This document shows positions 11,510 to 23,883 of a stretch of 64,000 nt of DNA, piece by piece. The stretch is from Ignelater luminosus. Lineage: Eukaryota; Arthropoda; Insecta; Coleoptera; Elateridae. A program made the translations under genes and the position numbers. Below the pieces are notes generated by a model. That model saw only the letters and a list, made by a program, of their open reading frames with translations. It had not been told where the DNA came from and did not search any database. Every line of letters starts with the position of its first letter. The first letter of the stretch is position 1. The stretch is taken from positions 421,016 through 485,015 of the forward strand of contig VTPC01091272.1 of NCBI GenBank assembly GCA_011009095.1. Reading direction: 5' to 3'.

Positions 11510-14500
11510 ATAAAGATATTTCATTTCGCTTTGCGTAATTTAAATGTGGTATGTTTTACGGTATTCATCCTGTGAATTTGATTTTATAACGAAAGATTTC
11601 CTCGCTGCAGGCGTAAAAACGTGTTAATAATTTTCAAAAGAAAATGACTAATAATATAATAAAGAGTTAATGGATAAATAATACAGATATTCTAAAGAAA
11701 ATAACAAACCGATAAAACGGGTACATAATTTCATAGACTCACAAAGCAGAGATATTTTAATCTTATAAATGTATATGCATTAGTGTTCAATAACAGTCAT
11801 TTGGACCCGCGGTAGCGTCTACTCAAAGTTGTTCTCGTGCCAACTATATCTATCTCTGTCACTCCCACACGCACCTAATATCTCTATCCCATTTTATGGT
11901 ATACCGAGCTTATCGATTACCGTCCATCCTGTTCCTACCAATCGCCCTATACATCTACACTTGTCTTTCTTATCTCTACTTTGGCTTCCCTCGCAGCTAA
12001 ACATTTTTTCTTTCAAAACAAAACTGTTATCTGACAAACATTTGACAATTTGGGATTTATTTTAGATTATTTTTTGGCTGTTTTTATCTGATATATTTCT
12101 GACTTGTTGAGTGCAATGTGTATCCGTTATTGATACTCCTCTTTGTGGGAAAACACTACGGTCATTATTTAAACAGATTTTAGGGTTCGAATTGGTTTAA
12201 TAATAAACTTCTGTAGTTAGTCGGTAATGATTAAAGTTGAGTATTTGGAAATGGAATTTAGTAGGAGAGGTACTTATTAACAAAATATCGATCATATCAT
12301 CAACAACGAATAATAAAATTGACTCTTATAATATTGAAGTTTATGATTTACGTATCAATTTATACAACCCCTCTGAGCATGTCTATTTTAGCTTCGTGAA
12401 AATTCTAGCGAGGGATGTTTTCATGTTTCTAGTTTAAGTAAATTGCTGCACTAAAGCTAAAGCGACATAAATTTTCCTGTATTAATTTAATTCGATTTTC
12501 AAAATAAATTAATTCCCATTAGTTGATTGATAGTTAAACTGAACTTTACAAAAATTTCTATTTTCTTGCAACCATCGTAAATTACAATTATTTTATTACT
12601 CGCTTGCAATTTTTATAGATTTTATAGGTAATTAAGTATCATAATTTACGTCTGGTGTTATCTCTTTTTAATTAATTTAGTACTTCTCATTGATTTTATT
12701 TATAAATAATGATTCTTAGGTAAGTAATATTATTAAGAGAGTGATGATGTTAATGTAATTTTTTATTAACCTCTCAATAGTAACGGCTGGTGATTTTTTA
12801 TTACTGGAGGGCAACATCAAAATAACAAAACTTTCTACAACAAATAGTGGGGATTTTAGTTAGATTGAACGTATGAATAAATTGAAAAATTTGTGTACTG
12901 TCATAGTTTCTTGGAAAAAGTTTTTAAATATTTCTAAAAACCCTTTAAGCATTTAAATGCGGGCTCATGACTATATATAATCTTCAAGATATCTTTTTTT
13001 TTATTATATTGTCCACAGATACTTTCTCAAGGTGTGAGTTAGCTGTGTCCGTTTTATCATTACATATAGAGAATGATCACTAGGATGATGAAGAACATTC
13101 GTATCTTGATTTTCGAAATAACATTTGAACAGAAAGCCTAACTTAGAACAGAGCTTTTAGTACAAATCTACAAAAAAACCCTTGATAGCGATATCAACCG
13201 ATCTTAAGGCAATAAATCAGTCAATCCTAAGACGTTACTAAGCATTAAAAAATATCTAAATACTTGTACACACTATAGAATTCGAGCTCTTCCAGCAAAA
13301 TATTCATGTGTACATACTAATATGACTGGTACAGTACAAAATCTGCCCTCCCTCTAGCATTGGAGATATTATCGATTCAGTCCCTCTAGCTTATTATTAA
13401 CCAAGATTAATACAATAATATTCTGCTATCGACTCAAACATACCCAGCAATTTGCCCATATCAGGTTCTAAAGGTTCTAAATTTGTACGATAACTTCAAT
13501 CTCGTGCATGCTTCTGGAATTGTTGTGGATCATTTTGGGGTCCTTCGACGTCCTTAGGTGTTTCCATGGAGATCTGCCATCCAGAAAAACCTCGAATCTT
13601 TCTTTTTTTTTATCATGGTTGCTTTTATCGTTCTCTGCCGTTTGTTAGAAAGAAGTAGTTGATTTGACAATTTACCTCGAACTTAAAAATGCAAATGCAG
13701 GGTTTTTGTGGCGTCTTTGGTTGCAATTTCCAATCAGCAACTTCAACTACATTGAGCCAAATAGAAGGCCTGGATTCATTGCTTCCCTGCAGAAATCAGC
13801 AATAAAGATATCATGCCGGCCGGCTGCATTTACTTTGATTGATCGATTTTGACATTATAAGTCTTTTATACCTACAAACAATCGATTAGAAAAGAAGTCG
13901 TTCACCGGTTCTGCAAGTTGAAGCTGGGTATTTTCATTTTTTGATTATTAACTGCTACACTGTGGGAGAAATTCTACCAACCCTTGAAATTGTGCTTTTT
14001 CGGTATCACCGTAATTCATTTACCCTTGTGTTTTCGTAAGTTAAAATAATTCCACTTTGGAGAAAATCGAGAACAGTACAACAAAAACAACTGAAGTAGG
14101 ATTTTTTGCTGAAAATTACTTCATTGGATAAATTTTTATAAAAACCACACCAAACGCTTTTTGAATAAATCTAGAAATTAAAACCAAAAGTATCTTCTGA
14201 ACACATACCGCCACCATGAAGAGGTCTCCTGGTAGATAGACGGTAGTTATAAGCAGCATCTGAGAAAACTCGTCCAGATCTGTATAGCATTATTTTAGTC
14301 ATTGGTGCTTTATGCAAAAAAGTGAAGCTTCAGCTTCTAGAGCTGCTGTTTTTATGGTAGCAATTCGGAATCGAGGAGGAATCCAATAAGGCCGAATTGA
14401 ATAATGTTTTAGGTTTTAATCAAAAGAAGAGACAATAGACGCACTGTTTAAATCGTAAAATCCTGTAGATCACGAAGATCTATCTATTTTTGAATTACTC

Positions 14501-17500
14501 CTGACATTCTTTCTAGAATTATTTATTCAGTTAAAAACAAACTAGATAGAGGAAAAAGTACGAAGACACCTAGCTTACCTTTCTAGTTTTGTTAGGAGAG
14601 TACTCATAAACACATAGATATAGTACATGTGCTTGGGCAGTTAAGCTATTACGCCATTAGTTACTATCTAAACCCTAGGAGATTTCAGCAGTTTGATATC
14701 TTGGTGTTGTTTGCTTACTGGTCTGAATAATGGAACAGTGACGGTTAGGAAATTACAGAATCGAGTATTTTGGAAAAACTTCTTTAAATCAGAGTTCTTC
14801 GTAGTTATTGTCTAAATTATGTAGAATGAAATCAACATCATATTAATTGTTTGATTATTAGATTATACTCTCGGTAAGGCATAACATAGGCCAAACTTTT
14901 AATTCAGAATTATGAATTAATCTTAAGAGCCAAACTCAATTTGCAAGAAGAGCTGATTCGCACGTTCTAGTAGTATTTACAATAATTTTCATTAAAATTT
15001 TCCTTCGTTTGGTTAGTTACTTTGAATTCCAAAAGTAACTAAATATAAGTGATGGAAATGAGAACTTTAAACTTAAATGTAATTGGTAGCTAAGCAGTTG
15101 CCATCTTTTTTAGTTGTAGGTTACATTTTGGACTGTTCTATGCAAAGATGTTCTATGAATCTAGACGATAACATAAGCAAAGTCGATTTTCCAGTGACCA
15201 TGGGATCAAAATAAAGAAAAGAAAATGAGGAAAGGAAAAATACCAAGAAGTCCTGGTCTTCAACTGAACAAAAAATGTTTACAGTGAAGACTTCTTATTC
15301 CCCAATGGTAATATAATAGAGAGAAAAGTGTGTTTAGGACACATTTTCTACCGCCTAGACAAGTTTTCAAGACTTGGCCAAAAAACCAGAAGATGTTGTA
15401 GTTTCTCTCTTTTGTTCTTGGATATTGAACAGCAAATACGGTTGATTTTAAGGACTTCTTTATTCTTTTTTAATTTTTGTTACTGTTCTGTTTACTATCG
15501 ATTCTTTAAGTATTGTAGTCTTTCACTTGTAGAAAAACAGCCATATCATGTTGCGCACTTGTTCCAATAGGTAACATTTTGTCGAGAACAATTTTTATTA
15601 TTTTATTCTTAAAAATGCTGTTTCTCTTTTGTGAATAAGGCAGTAAGATCAAAGAATGCTGTCAATGACGGAGTAAACGATGATCTTTTATTAGGTATGC
15701 AGAACCTTTCAGAGCGGAATATTTTTGGCATATTTATATTTCTTTGGAAAATTCAGTTTTGGTTTCCACTTTCAAAAGTAGATTTTCGGTCGACTTAAGT
15801 TTGTCGAAAAGTACTCACCGCGAAGCAAAGACGACGAAAAACTTGTGATCACTTTGACAAATAGAATTATTAGAATCTAAGATTCTAATTCCAAAAGATT
15901 TCCTCCTGCCAGATAAAATTATGTGATTCTAACAATATGCTGGCAGTATAGCTACCATGGCGTCGGAGCTTATAGACAAAAATGAAGAGAAAATTATGTG
16001 GATAGTGCATTAGTTTCCAGGTGGTTTTCTAGAGATTTGGGGACCGTTATGAGATTTTTTTCAAAACCTTCCAGTGGTCAACTTCAACAATAGAATGAAA
16101 CATTCTTCTTGCTAACTGGTTTATATAGTCAAAACGAGCTTTGGATTCAAGCCTATATGGTACAAATTTTAAAATTAAGAAAAGCACTGACAATCTAGAA
16201 CTTTAGATAAAAATGCAGGTGAAGGAAGGCTGAAACTTTTTGTTGTGACTAAACCGTTATGTGACATCATATATTTTATCAAATCTTAGTTTTGCTAAAC
16301 CTACTGACTTGAGACTCATACATAACTTATTATATTAATTCAATTTTGTTAGTTAAAATTCCAAATGCTACACAGTATTAACGGTTCTGCTATACCGTTG
16401 GTAATAGACACACAGAAAATGAAGTTTCTAAAATCCTAAAAACCTATGTTTACAGATTTCCTTGTCGTTTAGTATATTTTATAAAATATATAAATTGATT
16501 CTGCAATCTTAACGTCAAAAACAGAATAATTAATGCCTATTTTAGTATTAAAAACGAGTTGAAAGATTACTCAAGCTGATAAAAAGATTTTTGCATTTTC
16601 TGTGCCAATAAACAAAGAATATGCAACGTTATTCTCTGTCTATCCAAAAGATATCCAACTACATATTCTAGAAATAAATCTAATAACAAAAAGTAATTTA
16701 ATATTTGTAATGTTAAAAAGACTTCCGTGACCGGTTGTTTTCAACTGCACTTACTGTTACTTGTTTCCGGTGTATCCGTGACGTTCGTTCCACGGATTGA
16801 ACCGCGGTCGGTGGGCGGGACACCCACCTTTAATAAATATCAAATTGCCTAAACTTCTAAAGAATTTTTTTGCCCAAACTGCTATCAACCTTTATATTTA
16901 TAGTAATAACATTATATTTAAGTTTTTTCGTCATATTTCAATTCAATTCGCCAACGTAAATTACATGATAAATAATTCCCAATAAAGAAACGTCGATTGA
17001 TATCGATGTTCTGAATAGATATAAATTTATATCCTTTAAGTACATTCTATATGAATCTCAGTTATAATTTAAGAAGATACGATCAGTTAAAACAATTTGA
17101 ATAATGTTGCAGTTAGAATAAAGAACTGCGACTAATTATGTGTTGACAGAGATAAACGCGGCGAGTAGACTCATTCGTAAGAAATATTAACGTTCCGGAG
17201 AGCTTAGTTATGGTTTCTCCGGCTCACTCCTTGTCTCTTTCGATGAAATTGAACAAAGAAATGATTAAATAACATTTGCTTCTTAAGATACTTATTCTAT
17301 GTAATCCGTTTGTATAAATTGAAAATGATTTTATGACACTTAAAAAGCCACGATGTAATTAAAGACCTTTAAATTAAGCAAATTGTTCATTTCTTGAATG
17401 AATACTGCAAAATTTAGACACGGAAAAATAAAATTAAGAAAAATAGAACTTATATAAAAGTGAACAAAGAAAAACAGATGGAAAAAAAGGAGATTGGCCG

Positions 17501-19120
17501 GGTTTTCAAGAAAAAATATTTTTTGGCAGAATTTCAAGAAATTCTAAGGGGAATTGAAAAATATCTATTATTTATTTTTTATTGACTTTATATAAACATT
17601 AAAAACTGCCTAGAAGTTTACCCTACGAAAACAATCGTTTTTTAATGTAGAGAAATAAAACCAAACCAAACCTTTTTCTCTAATAAAAAAAGAATTTTTT
17701 TCAACATTTGCAGAGAAATTATTCCAGCTAACTTCTTGGCAATAGAAGTAGATATTAATATATAATCAGGATGTTTTGTTCCGTTTTAGTCTTGCTTGTG
17801 TTAAGTATGTGTTTTAATACACACATAACCTACAAGCTAGCAAAATGAGCGCACGCATTATTGTACAGAAAAGTAAACGGTTGAAAGGTTCAACGTTTGA
17901 TACATCCAACAGACACATTCAAATATGTTATTGGGTCGTTCAATAAGTCTTGATATAGGTGAAAGCATACAACCGACTCAATAACATGCTGTATAACAAC
18001 TTACTAATAAGTATCTGACTGAACAAGTGGCGTTGGTTTCAAACCGTCAGCTAACGTTCTCAGTGAAACATTTGTACTAATTGCAAGTAATATGTTCAGT
18101 TTCTGAGATTATTGACGTCGGACTTACTTGATTAAATTGTGAATAACAGTTTCTATAATATACTGGACGTTGCAAGCATACGTACTGCAAATTACATAGC
18201 GTGTTGTACTCATTAAAAGCGTGCAATATTATATTAAACAAAAATGTCCAAGATACGATAACCTGTCAACTTTAAAGCTTTAAACCTTATAGAAGACACC
18301 TAATAATTCCGATGTCGTCTTGTTCATTTTGTCATAAAGAGCTAAAAAGGATACAATCTATCTCAAAAAGAATTCTATGACTAATTTCACTTTGATGTTT
18401 AGCAAAAGCAGAAGTACATAAAAGAATCAATACAAAACTTATTTTTGGAAATATCTGTGTATGAAAACAACAATTTACCACGACATAAGCATAACCACAG
18501 CAACGTAGCGTAGTAAAGACATCATTAGACAAAAGCATCAGTATGTTAACTTTGAGAGAAAACAATAGGTGAAAAATCTTCTGGAAGGTTTGAAAATGAT
18601 ATATCAATGTGCTAACCGATGATGCTTTGAATTTAAACCAAAAAAGCAGTTAATAGGACATCTGCCAAAAAACTGAAAAAAGTGGTTAACTTCTGTCCTT
18701 TTTCTAGTGACTTACAGGTTGGCATAAAAGTCAAGTTCCTGAACAACCTGATCTAAAATTAGAAATTAAGTCCTAAAACTTTGCTTTGGAGTGCATTGGA
18801 CTTTTGGGATTTATACCTTACTTGGTTTCCCAACTTTGTCAAGTGGACCGAAGTTAGCCAGGCTAGAGCTAGCTATAATATTTAAATTTCTATGAATTTT
18901 GTATTTATTTCCTTACAGTTTTAAATATTAAAATTCATATTACTAGTGCGGCCCTGTTTCACAAAGCAATACATCCTCAGACCTGTTGTTAGACAATCTA
19001 ACACAGATGGTTAAATTTCTGAAAAATCATATTGAAAACTGAATATTCTTTCATTCATTTTGAATGCAGTCAGATCGAGGAGGATTTCTCAGCCATTAAG
19101 TGGTAATCACATAGTTTGAT
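11510..19120. other. Long stretch without recognised genes
   Basis: Most of this interval is AT-rich DNA with only chance-length open frames. Local oddities are a pyrimidine-biased segment at about 11840-12010, a 21-bp palindrome at 15869-15889, and a small CpG-rich patch at about 16735-16830 containing ACCGCGGTCGGTGGGCGGG. A good acceptor (ATTGTCCACAG to 13019) is followed 13 bases later by a donor-like GTGTGAGT, too short to call as an exon. Confidence 0.4.
15869..15889. repeat. 21-bp palindrome
   Basis: ATTAGAATCT and its reverse complement AGATTCTAAT flank a single central A, giving a perfect 10-bp stem. It may be a small protein-binding site or chance; nothing nearby explains it. Confidence 0.5.
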
Positions 19121-19124
19121 CTGA

Positions 19125-19200
19125 GATAAATAAAAGGCAGCCTGGATCAGAAAACAGCAACAATCAGCTCCAGTTGCAACAGAAGTAGCATCACGCAGAC
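19125..19200 (+). promoter_or_regulatory. Candidate TATA/initiator core promoter
   Basis: A TATA-like GATAAATAAAAGGC lies at 19125-19138, and an initiator-like AATCAGCTC lies about 30-37 bp downstream, with the presumed +1 A at 19166. AGACT at about +31 loosely resembles an arthropod downstream promoter element. A long CT-rich stretch (19201-19257) follows immediately. No open reading frame starts soon after, so the transcript would need a long leader or splicing to an exon such as 20250. This is inferred from spacing only. Confidence 0.25.
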
Positions 19201-19257
19201 TATTTCTCTTTCTCTCTTTTCCTTTCTCTCTCTTTTCCTTTCTCACTTTCTTTTGTT
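19201..19257 (+). repeat. Polypyrimidine (CT-rich) low-complexity tract
   Basis: The tract consists of imperfect repeats of TTTCTCTTTCTCTC and TTTTCC. The unit CTCTCTTTTCCTTTCTC occurs twice in tandem. Such tracts often arise by slippage. Confidence 0.8.
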
Positions 19258-19568
19258 TTATTTATTTTATTCATAAACTAAATCCATCCCATCCCACAAA
19301 TAATAATAACAGTGACAATTTTTAATAAAATAATAAAAACAAAACTGGCCAAACAATACAAAGAAAGAAAAATAATAACGTCAAATAGAAAAAGAATAAC
19401 AATACATAAAAATTAAAAAGTAAAACAAATTAATGAAAAAATCTTTTAAAATAAATAAACAGATAACTCATTGAAAATTCTTTCCACAAATCTGGTGACA
19501 GGCCGTTTCAGGCATTATTCTCGTCTTCAACTCTTGGTGTCTACGTACGAAGACGCTAGGATTCAGAG

Positions 19569-19698
19569 TGGGTTGTACCAACAACTTCAAATTTTGATTA
19601 ATCGAGGTTCAACTGTATGAAGACGCTTATTGTAACAATTTATTATTATTATTATTGAACCTCGATTAAAACATGAACTTAATTGGTACAACCTGCCC
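19569..19698. mobile_element. Small hairpin MITE
   Basis: The left arm (TGGGTTGTACCAACAACTTC ... AATCGAGGTTCAA, 19569-19612) is mirrored by the right arm (TTGAACCTCGATT ... TTGGTACAACCTGCCC, about 19655-19698). The loop contains an (ATT)n run. The arms match best at their outer GGTTGTACCAA and inner ATCGAGGTTCAA parts. No target-site duplication is clear. The element is too short to code and is presumably a non-autonomous DNA element. Confidence 0.55.
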
Positions 19699-20249
19699 TA
19701 AGTTACCTTCACGGATCAGATAAGGTGTCACTGTTAAGTTCAAATCGCGTTGACGAAATTCACTAAAACACAAAAACCCTCCCATCGGCTGGGCTTCTTA
19801 CCGTAGTCTTGTTATGATCCTTACTTTGCAGTTCTCTCCAGCTTTGGAGGTAAACGGCGCTTTCATATTTGTAAATTAAAATTCAGAAGGCTGCTATTTC
19901 CGAGACCCAAAACAACATATTTCTGAAAGTTTCTCGGGAATTTTGTCTTGGATCAAAAACTCTAGTCATGGAGCATGTAGTAATAGTTGTTGCGTCGTGG
20001 AATTAGCGTCGAAGTTTAACCGGCGTAATGGTCGATGAACTGCAAGTCAAAAGGATTGCTGGCAGTTCTAATCGATAATTGACAGAGGTCGGTGACAGTT
20101 ACAATACATAACGGATTGATATGTATTCACTGTAACAAAATCTATTGCTCCTAATCAGTGAATGTTGATGTTAGTGTTGCTTGTTGACAAATACAAAGGT
20201 TCACACATCTACACCTCGCACTTTGACGTTTCGTAGACGAAACCCCAAG

Positions 20250-20369
20250 ATGAGCACAGGTAGTGTAAAACCAGAAAACAATAGTCCATCCTCTCCCTCA
20301 AAGTATGGACGCCCAACGCGTTTCATCAGGTGTTTTGTAAAAGATTTAGTTGTGGGTAGAATTAAATAG
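20250..20369 (+). CDS. Possible first coding exon of a host gene
   Basis: An ATG at 20250 in a favourable context (CCAAGATG) opens a frame starting MSTGSVKPENNSPSSPSKYG and running through a basic/aromatic part (RPTRFIRCFVKDLV) to a stop at 20369. The Ser/Pro-rich start followed by a conserved-looking motif resembles the N-terminus of a real protein. A usable donor (CAGGTGTTTTG, GT at 20328) would give a first exon ending after PTRFIR. Upstream, 19980-20060 is richer in CpG and an initiator-like TCAGT lies at about 20156. I do not recognise the product, and chance cannot be excluded. Confidence 0.3.
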   Translation: MSTGSVKPENNSPSSPSKYGRPTRFIRCFVKDLVVGRIK

Positions 20370-21466
20370 AATCCTGTTTTGATTTCAAGTGGACAATTTT
20401 TCGTGTTGAGATTAGTAACAAGTTTAAAGTATCAAATTGGAAACTCACGGCAACGAAAACGAATTCTTATTTAAATATCGATTTACTAGTCTGACAATTA
20501 CAGACGCCGTTTGTCGCGATTATTAAACTGTTTGTATCTGGCGATTCAATGCTGGGCCATTTAATTATTTAGCTAGTTATCAACTCCATAATTGATGTCA
20601 CCACATTCTGCTGTTGTTGAGCAATAACTGAATCCAAAACACCTTCCATGTAACCAAAAGTTATGAGGAATGAAAATTAAATATGTTATATAAATTATGA
20701 CTGACCCCACGATCAATTTTAATGATCAAAAGTAAATGCGATTCGTAAATATTAAACAAAGTGGTTAAGGTAAATCTTGACTACTAAGTAAATGTAAACT
20801 GCGACAAAACCCGATCAATTCAAAACTAAAATTTCTGTATTCATTAATAAAGTATTTTGAAGGTCATCTGTGTAGAGCGTTTGCTAAAAATTCAAAGCTA
20901 AAGATACTTTTTCAGTAAATATAATTCTAAAAGTACTTTTTGTACCGATAAGGTTTTTTGATTTGTCACTAAATTTTAATGGTGTTCATTGATTTAGACA
21001 GAACTATCCAATTTTAGGACATAAGTTCTTTTAGTGGAAATAGTTTGAAACTCCCCCGTCTCCAACTTCTTGAAGCTAGTTAGCAGGCACTTTATTCTCC
21101 GAGTAAGTGTTAAATTACCAAAACTAGCAAAGTTTCTAAATCTGCTTTTGGCCTAATAATACTGACCCACAATGGAAATGTTTCGGGCTCAAAAATAGCT
21201 GATTCTTGCATTTCCACCCGCTGAATTCAAAAATTACCATAAAAATTACCGATCAGCTCTTGTTTTGGAGATAAAGTGACATTTTTATTCTCTATAGTCT
21301 ACATTTTTAGTCAACTGTCGAAATACAACAGTAATGTAGCTGTGGGTAGGTTACAAACGTAAACACTATTGCTGTGACGGTGAATTTCATATTATTTTTG
21401 TTGTAATTAGTGCAGAATTTCTTGTTTTGGAGTGTTTTTTAAAGAGTAAAATTTGTTTACATCAAC

Positions 21467-23075
21467 ATGCCACGGAAATGTGTAAATTCAGTGAACAATT
21501 TTTGTTACATATGTGGTGAAGTAACGTTTTCCTCACAAAAACGCAATTTGACGCCTCTTGTGAAGACTGCCTACCAGCATTATTTTGGTATGAAGGTAGG
21601 TGACCAGGATAAGTCATGGGCTCCACATATACGTTGCAACTTATGTTCAGTTTTATTACGCGAATGGCTAAAAAATAAAAAACGATCAATGGGTTTTACT
21701 GTGCCTATGGTTTGGCGGGAGCCTACAAACCATACAGATGACTGCTAACTATTTTTGCTTGACTCCGCCTATAAAGACAGGATTGTCAATGAAAAAAAGA
21801 GGAACAGTTCAATATCCGAATCTTCCATCTGCTATTCGACCTATTCCACATTCAGACAGTGTACCAATTCCTACTCCACCCCAAAATTATGAGTTGGAAG
21901 TAGAAAATGAAGACGGTGTGGAAGAAGAAGAACCCAACAAGTCTTCAACATCCCATGACCCTGATTTTGAAGAAAAAGATGATCAACCGCACAGGTTGAG
22001 CCAATCGGAGTTGAGTGATCTCATTCGAGACATTGACTTGTCACAGGAAAAGGCGGAACTACTAGGGACATGGTTATAACAATGGAATCTTCTTCAACAT
22101 GATGTCAGGGTCTCCAAGTACAGACAACGTCAACGGGATCTGCTTTCTTTTTTTGAGAAGAAAAACAATCTTGTTTTTTGCTGTGACATTAATGGTTTGA
22201 TGAAAAGATTGAATTTGAAGCATGATCAAACTGGATGGCGGCTATTCAGACTCCTCCAAGCTTAGTTTAAAAGCTGTATTACTTCACAACGGCAACCGTC
22301 TTCCTTCTGTTCCTATTGGTCTTGCAGTTCACATGAAGGAGACTTATGCAAACATGACAGCCCTTCTCGACTCAATCAAATATACTGAACATAAGTGGAA
22401 AATCTGTGGCGATCTAAAAGTCATTACTGTACTCTTAGCAATGCAATTAGGGTACACTAAATACTGTTGCTTTTTATGTATGTGGGATAGTAGGGATTGG
22501 AAATCAAATTATATTCAAGCAGATCTTCCACTCCTACATATCAAGCTGGGTTTAATGAAGAATTTTGTGAAAGGCATGAACCGAGAAGGCCAGGCTTTTA
22601 AATACTTAAGGGAAAAATTTCCTAGATTAACTGATGTAAAAGTCAAGGAGGGCATCTTTGTCGGGCCACAAATACGTCAACTCGTAAAGGATCCAGCGTT
22701 CGACCTAGTTTTGGAAGGAAAAGAAAAGGAAGCTTGGGAAGCTCTCAAGGGAGTTATGCATCGATTTTTAGGGAACAAAAGAGATGATAACTACACTCAG
22801 TTGGTGACAGTACTTCTACAAAAATACCATCAACTGGATGCAACATGTCCCTAAAAATCTATTTTCTCCACTTCCATCTCGATTTTTTCCCACCTAGTTA
22901 TGGAGTTGTCAGTGATGAGCCCGGAGAAAGGTTCCATCAGAATATTTCTGTGATGGAACGGAGATATCAGGGCCGCTGGAATGAAGCAATGCTTGTGGAT
23001 TACTGCTGATTTGTGTGAAGGGATGCTCCAGAACTCAGTCACCAATTGATTCTCTGTAGATCCAACCACCTGGTA
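21467..23075 (+). pseudogene. Broken copy of an unclassified repetitive arthropod gene family
   Basis: Several plus-strand frames in succession encode consecutive parts of one large protein. The N-terminal part (21467-21755) starts MPRKCVNSVNNFCYICGEVT and carries ordered Cys/His pairs (CYIC, CNLC, then HTDDCYFC), a likely zinc-binding module, around conserved-looking KVGDQDKSWAPH and PMVWREP. A Pro/Glu-rich acidic linker follows (about 21800-22070). The C-terminal part has GDLK (22408-22419), CCFLCMWDSRD (from 22465), LHIKLGLMKNFVK, GIFVGPQIR, and then SDEPGERFHQN and MERRYQGRWNE (22910-22980). From memory, proteins with this plan recur in many copies in insects and other invertebrates as uncharacterised products; no search was possible. 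The copy is dead: about three frame changes, some in-frame stops, and an apparent internal gap of roughly 30 codons before LHIKLGL. No terminal inverted repeats or target duplication were found. A CxxC motif after a conserved Asp recalls RNase-H-fold transposases, but that is inference. Confidence 0.8.
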
Positions 23076-23079
23076 GGTG

Positions 23080-23480
23080 TTCTTTTATTAATTTAGGATG
23101 TAACTGTCATGAAAAAAAAGAACGATCGCACTTTTAATGTTGTCAGCATATGTAATTAATATTTACCGTTTACTCTTAATCCTTTAAAATGAAAAACTTT
23201 CACCTAATAAAAGTTTTTCTTTGTCATATTCGTTTTTCTCAACCCAAGATTAGTAAGAATTGACTCATGAAGTAAAGGAAACATTAAAAAAAAATTTTTT
23301 GTTGGGCAGTGTAATCTTAACCATACCAGGATCTCTTGTTTCAAATTGTTTCTATTTGTCCATGAACGAAATTATGTCTAAACTGAATATGTACTGTCAG
23401 GAGAAAATAAGAGCAAGATAATTAGTTTCAAAATTTACTCAAAGCTTAACTTTCTTGTTCTCAAAAATGGTGCTGCATTT
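23080..23480. other. 3' flank of the unclassified element
   Basis: The sequence is AT-rich with a poly-A signal (AATAAAAG, about 23207) and short A and T runs. The element's own tail may extend into it, but no terminal repeat could be fixed. Confidence 0.3.
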
Positions 23481-23490
23481 TGATTTTCAG

Positions 23491-23610
23491 AATTGCATCG
23501 CTGACAATAAAACTTGACGCTTTTCCAAGAAGAATTGTCTCTTGGGAGATAAAAGATTCTTTGTTGAACTTCTTGCATGTTGGTTTGCAAAGGAGTCAAT
23601 CTCTCTCTTG
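23491..23610 (+). CDS. Candidate internal exon, unrecognised
   Basis: A strong acceptor (TTTTGATTTTCAG to 23490) and a strong donor (GTAAGT at 23611) bound exactly 120 bp. One frame is open throughout, starting IASLTIKLDAFPRRIVSWEI; the exon enters and leaves in phase 2, so it could be skipped without changing frame. The other two frames contain stops. It lies about 420 bp after the unclassified element and could be a host exon, an exon of that element, or a well-bounded accident. The product is unknown. Confidence 0.3.
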
Positions 23611-23883
23611 GTAAGTTTTTGTAAGTTATACTTCAAAATACAATAAATATGCAAACAGATATACTATTTATTATAGATTTTTTGAGTTACACATGTTTTT
23701 CTGTAGTGCGTATGTCAAGGATAGTTAGATCTTTTCTGATCATCTAACACTATTTGAAAAATTGAAGAACTTTCTTGTTTGCAAGGTTTACCTTGCTCAG
23801 AACTTACGCAAAATGTTTAGCAAAACCATTTGTAAGGAAATCAGGAAGGAAATACAATTCTGTGGTTTAGAATATTTTATGTA

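Noticed and set aside
11826-12065. 78-codon pyrimidine-rich frame
   Set aside because: Open because of the CT bias; the Leu/Ser/Pro-rich product is what such DNA gives by default.
12185-12200. GGTTCGAATTGG resembling a tRNA B box
   Set aside because: No matching A box, acceptor stem or anticodon arm could be drawn upstream.
13007-13038. Possible 13-base microexon between TTGTCCACAG and GTGTGAGT
   Set aside because: Too short to test by frame and not repeated elsewhere.
22851-23069. 72-codon minus-strand frame
   Set aside because: It is antisense to the C-terminal part of the unclassified plus-strand gene family.
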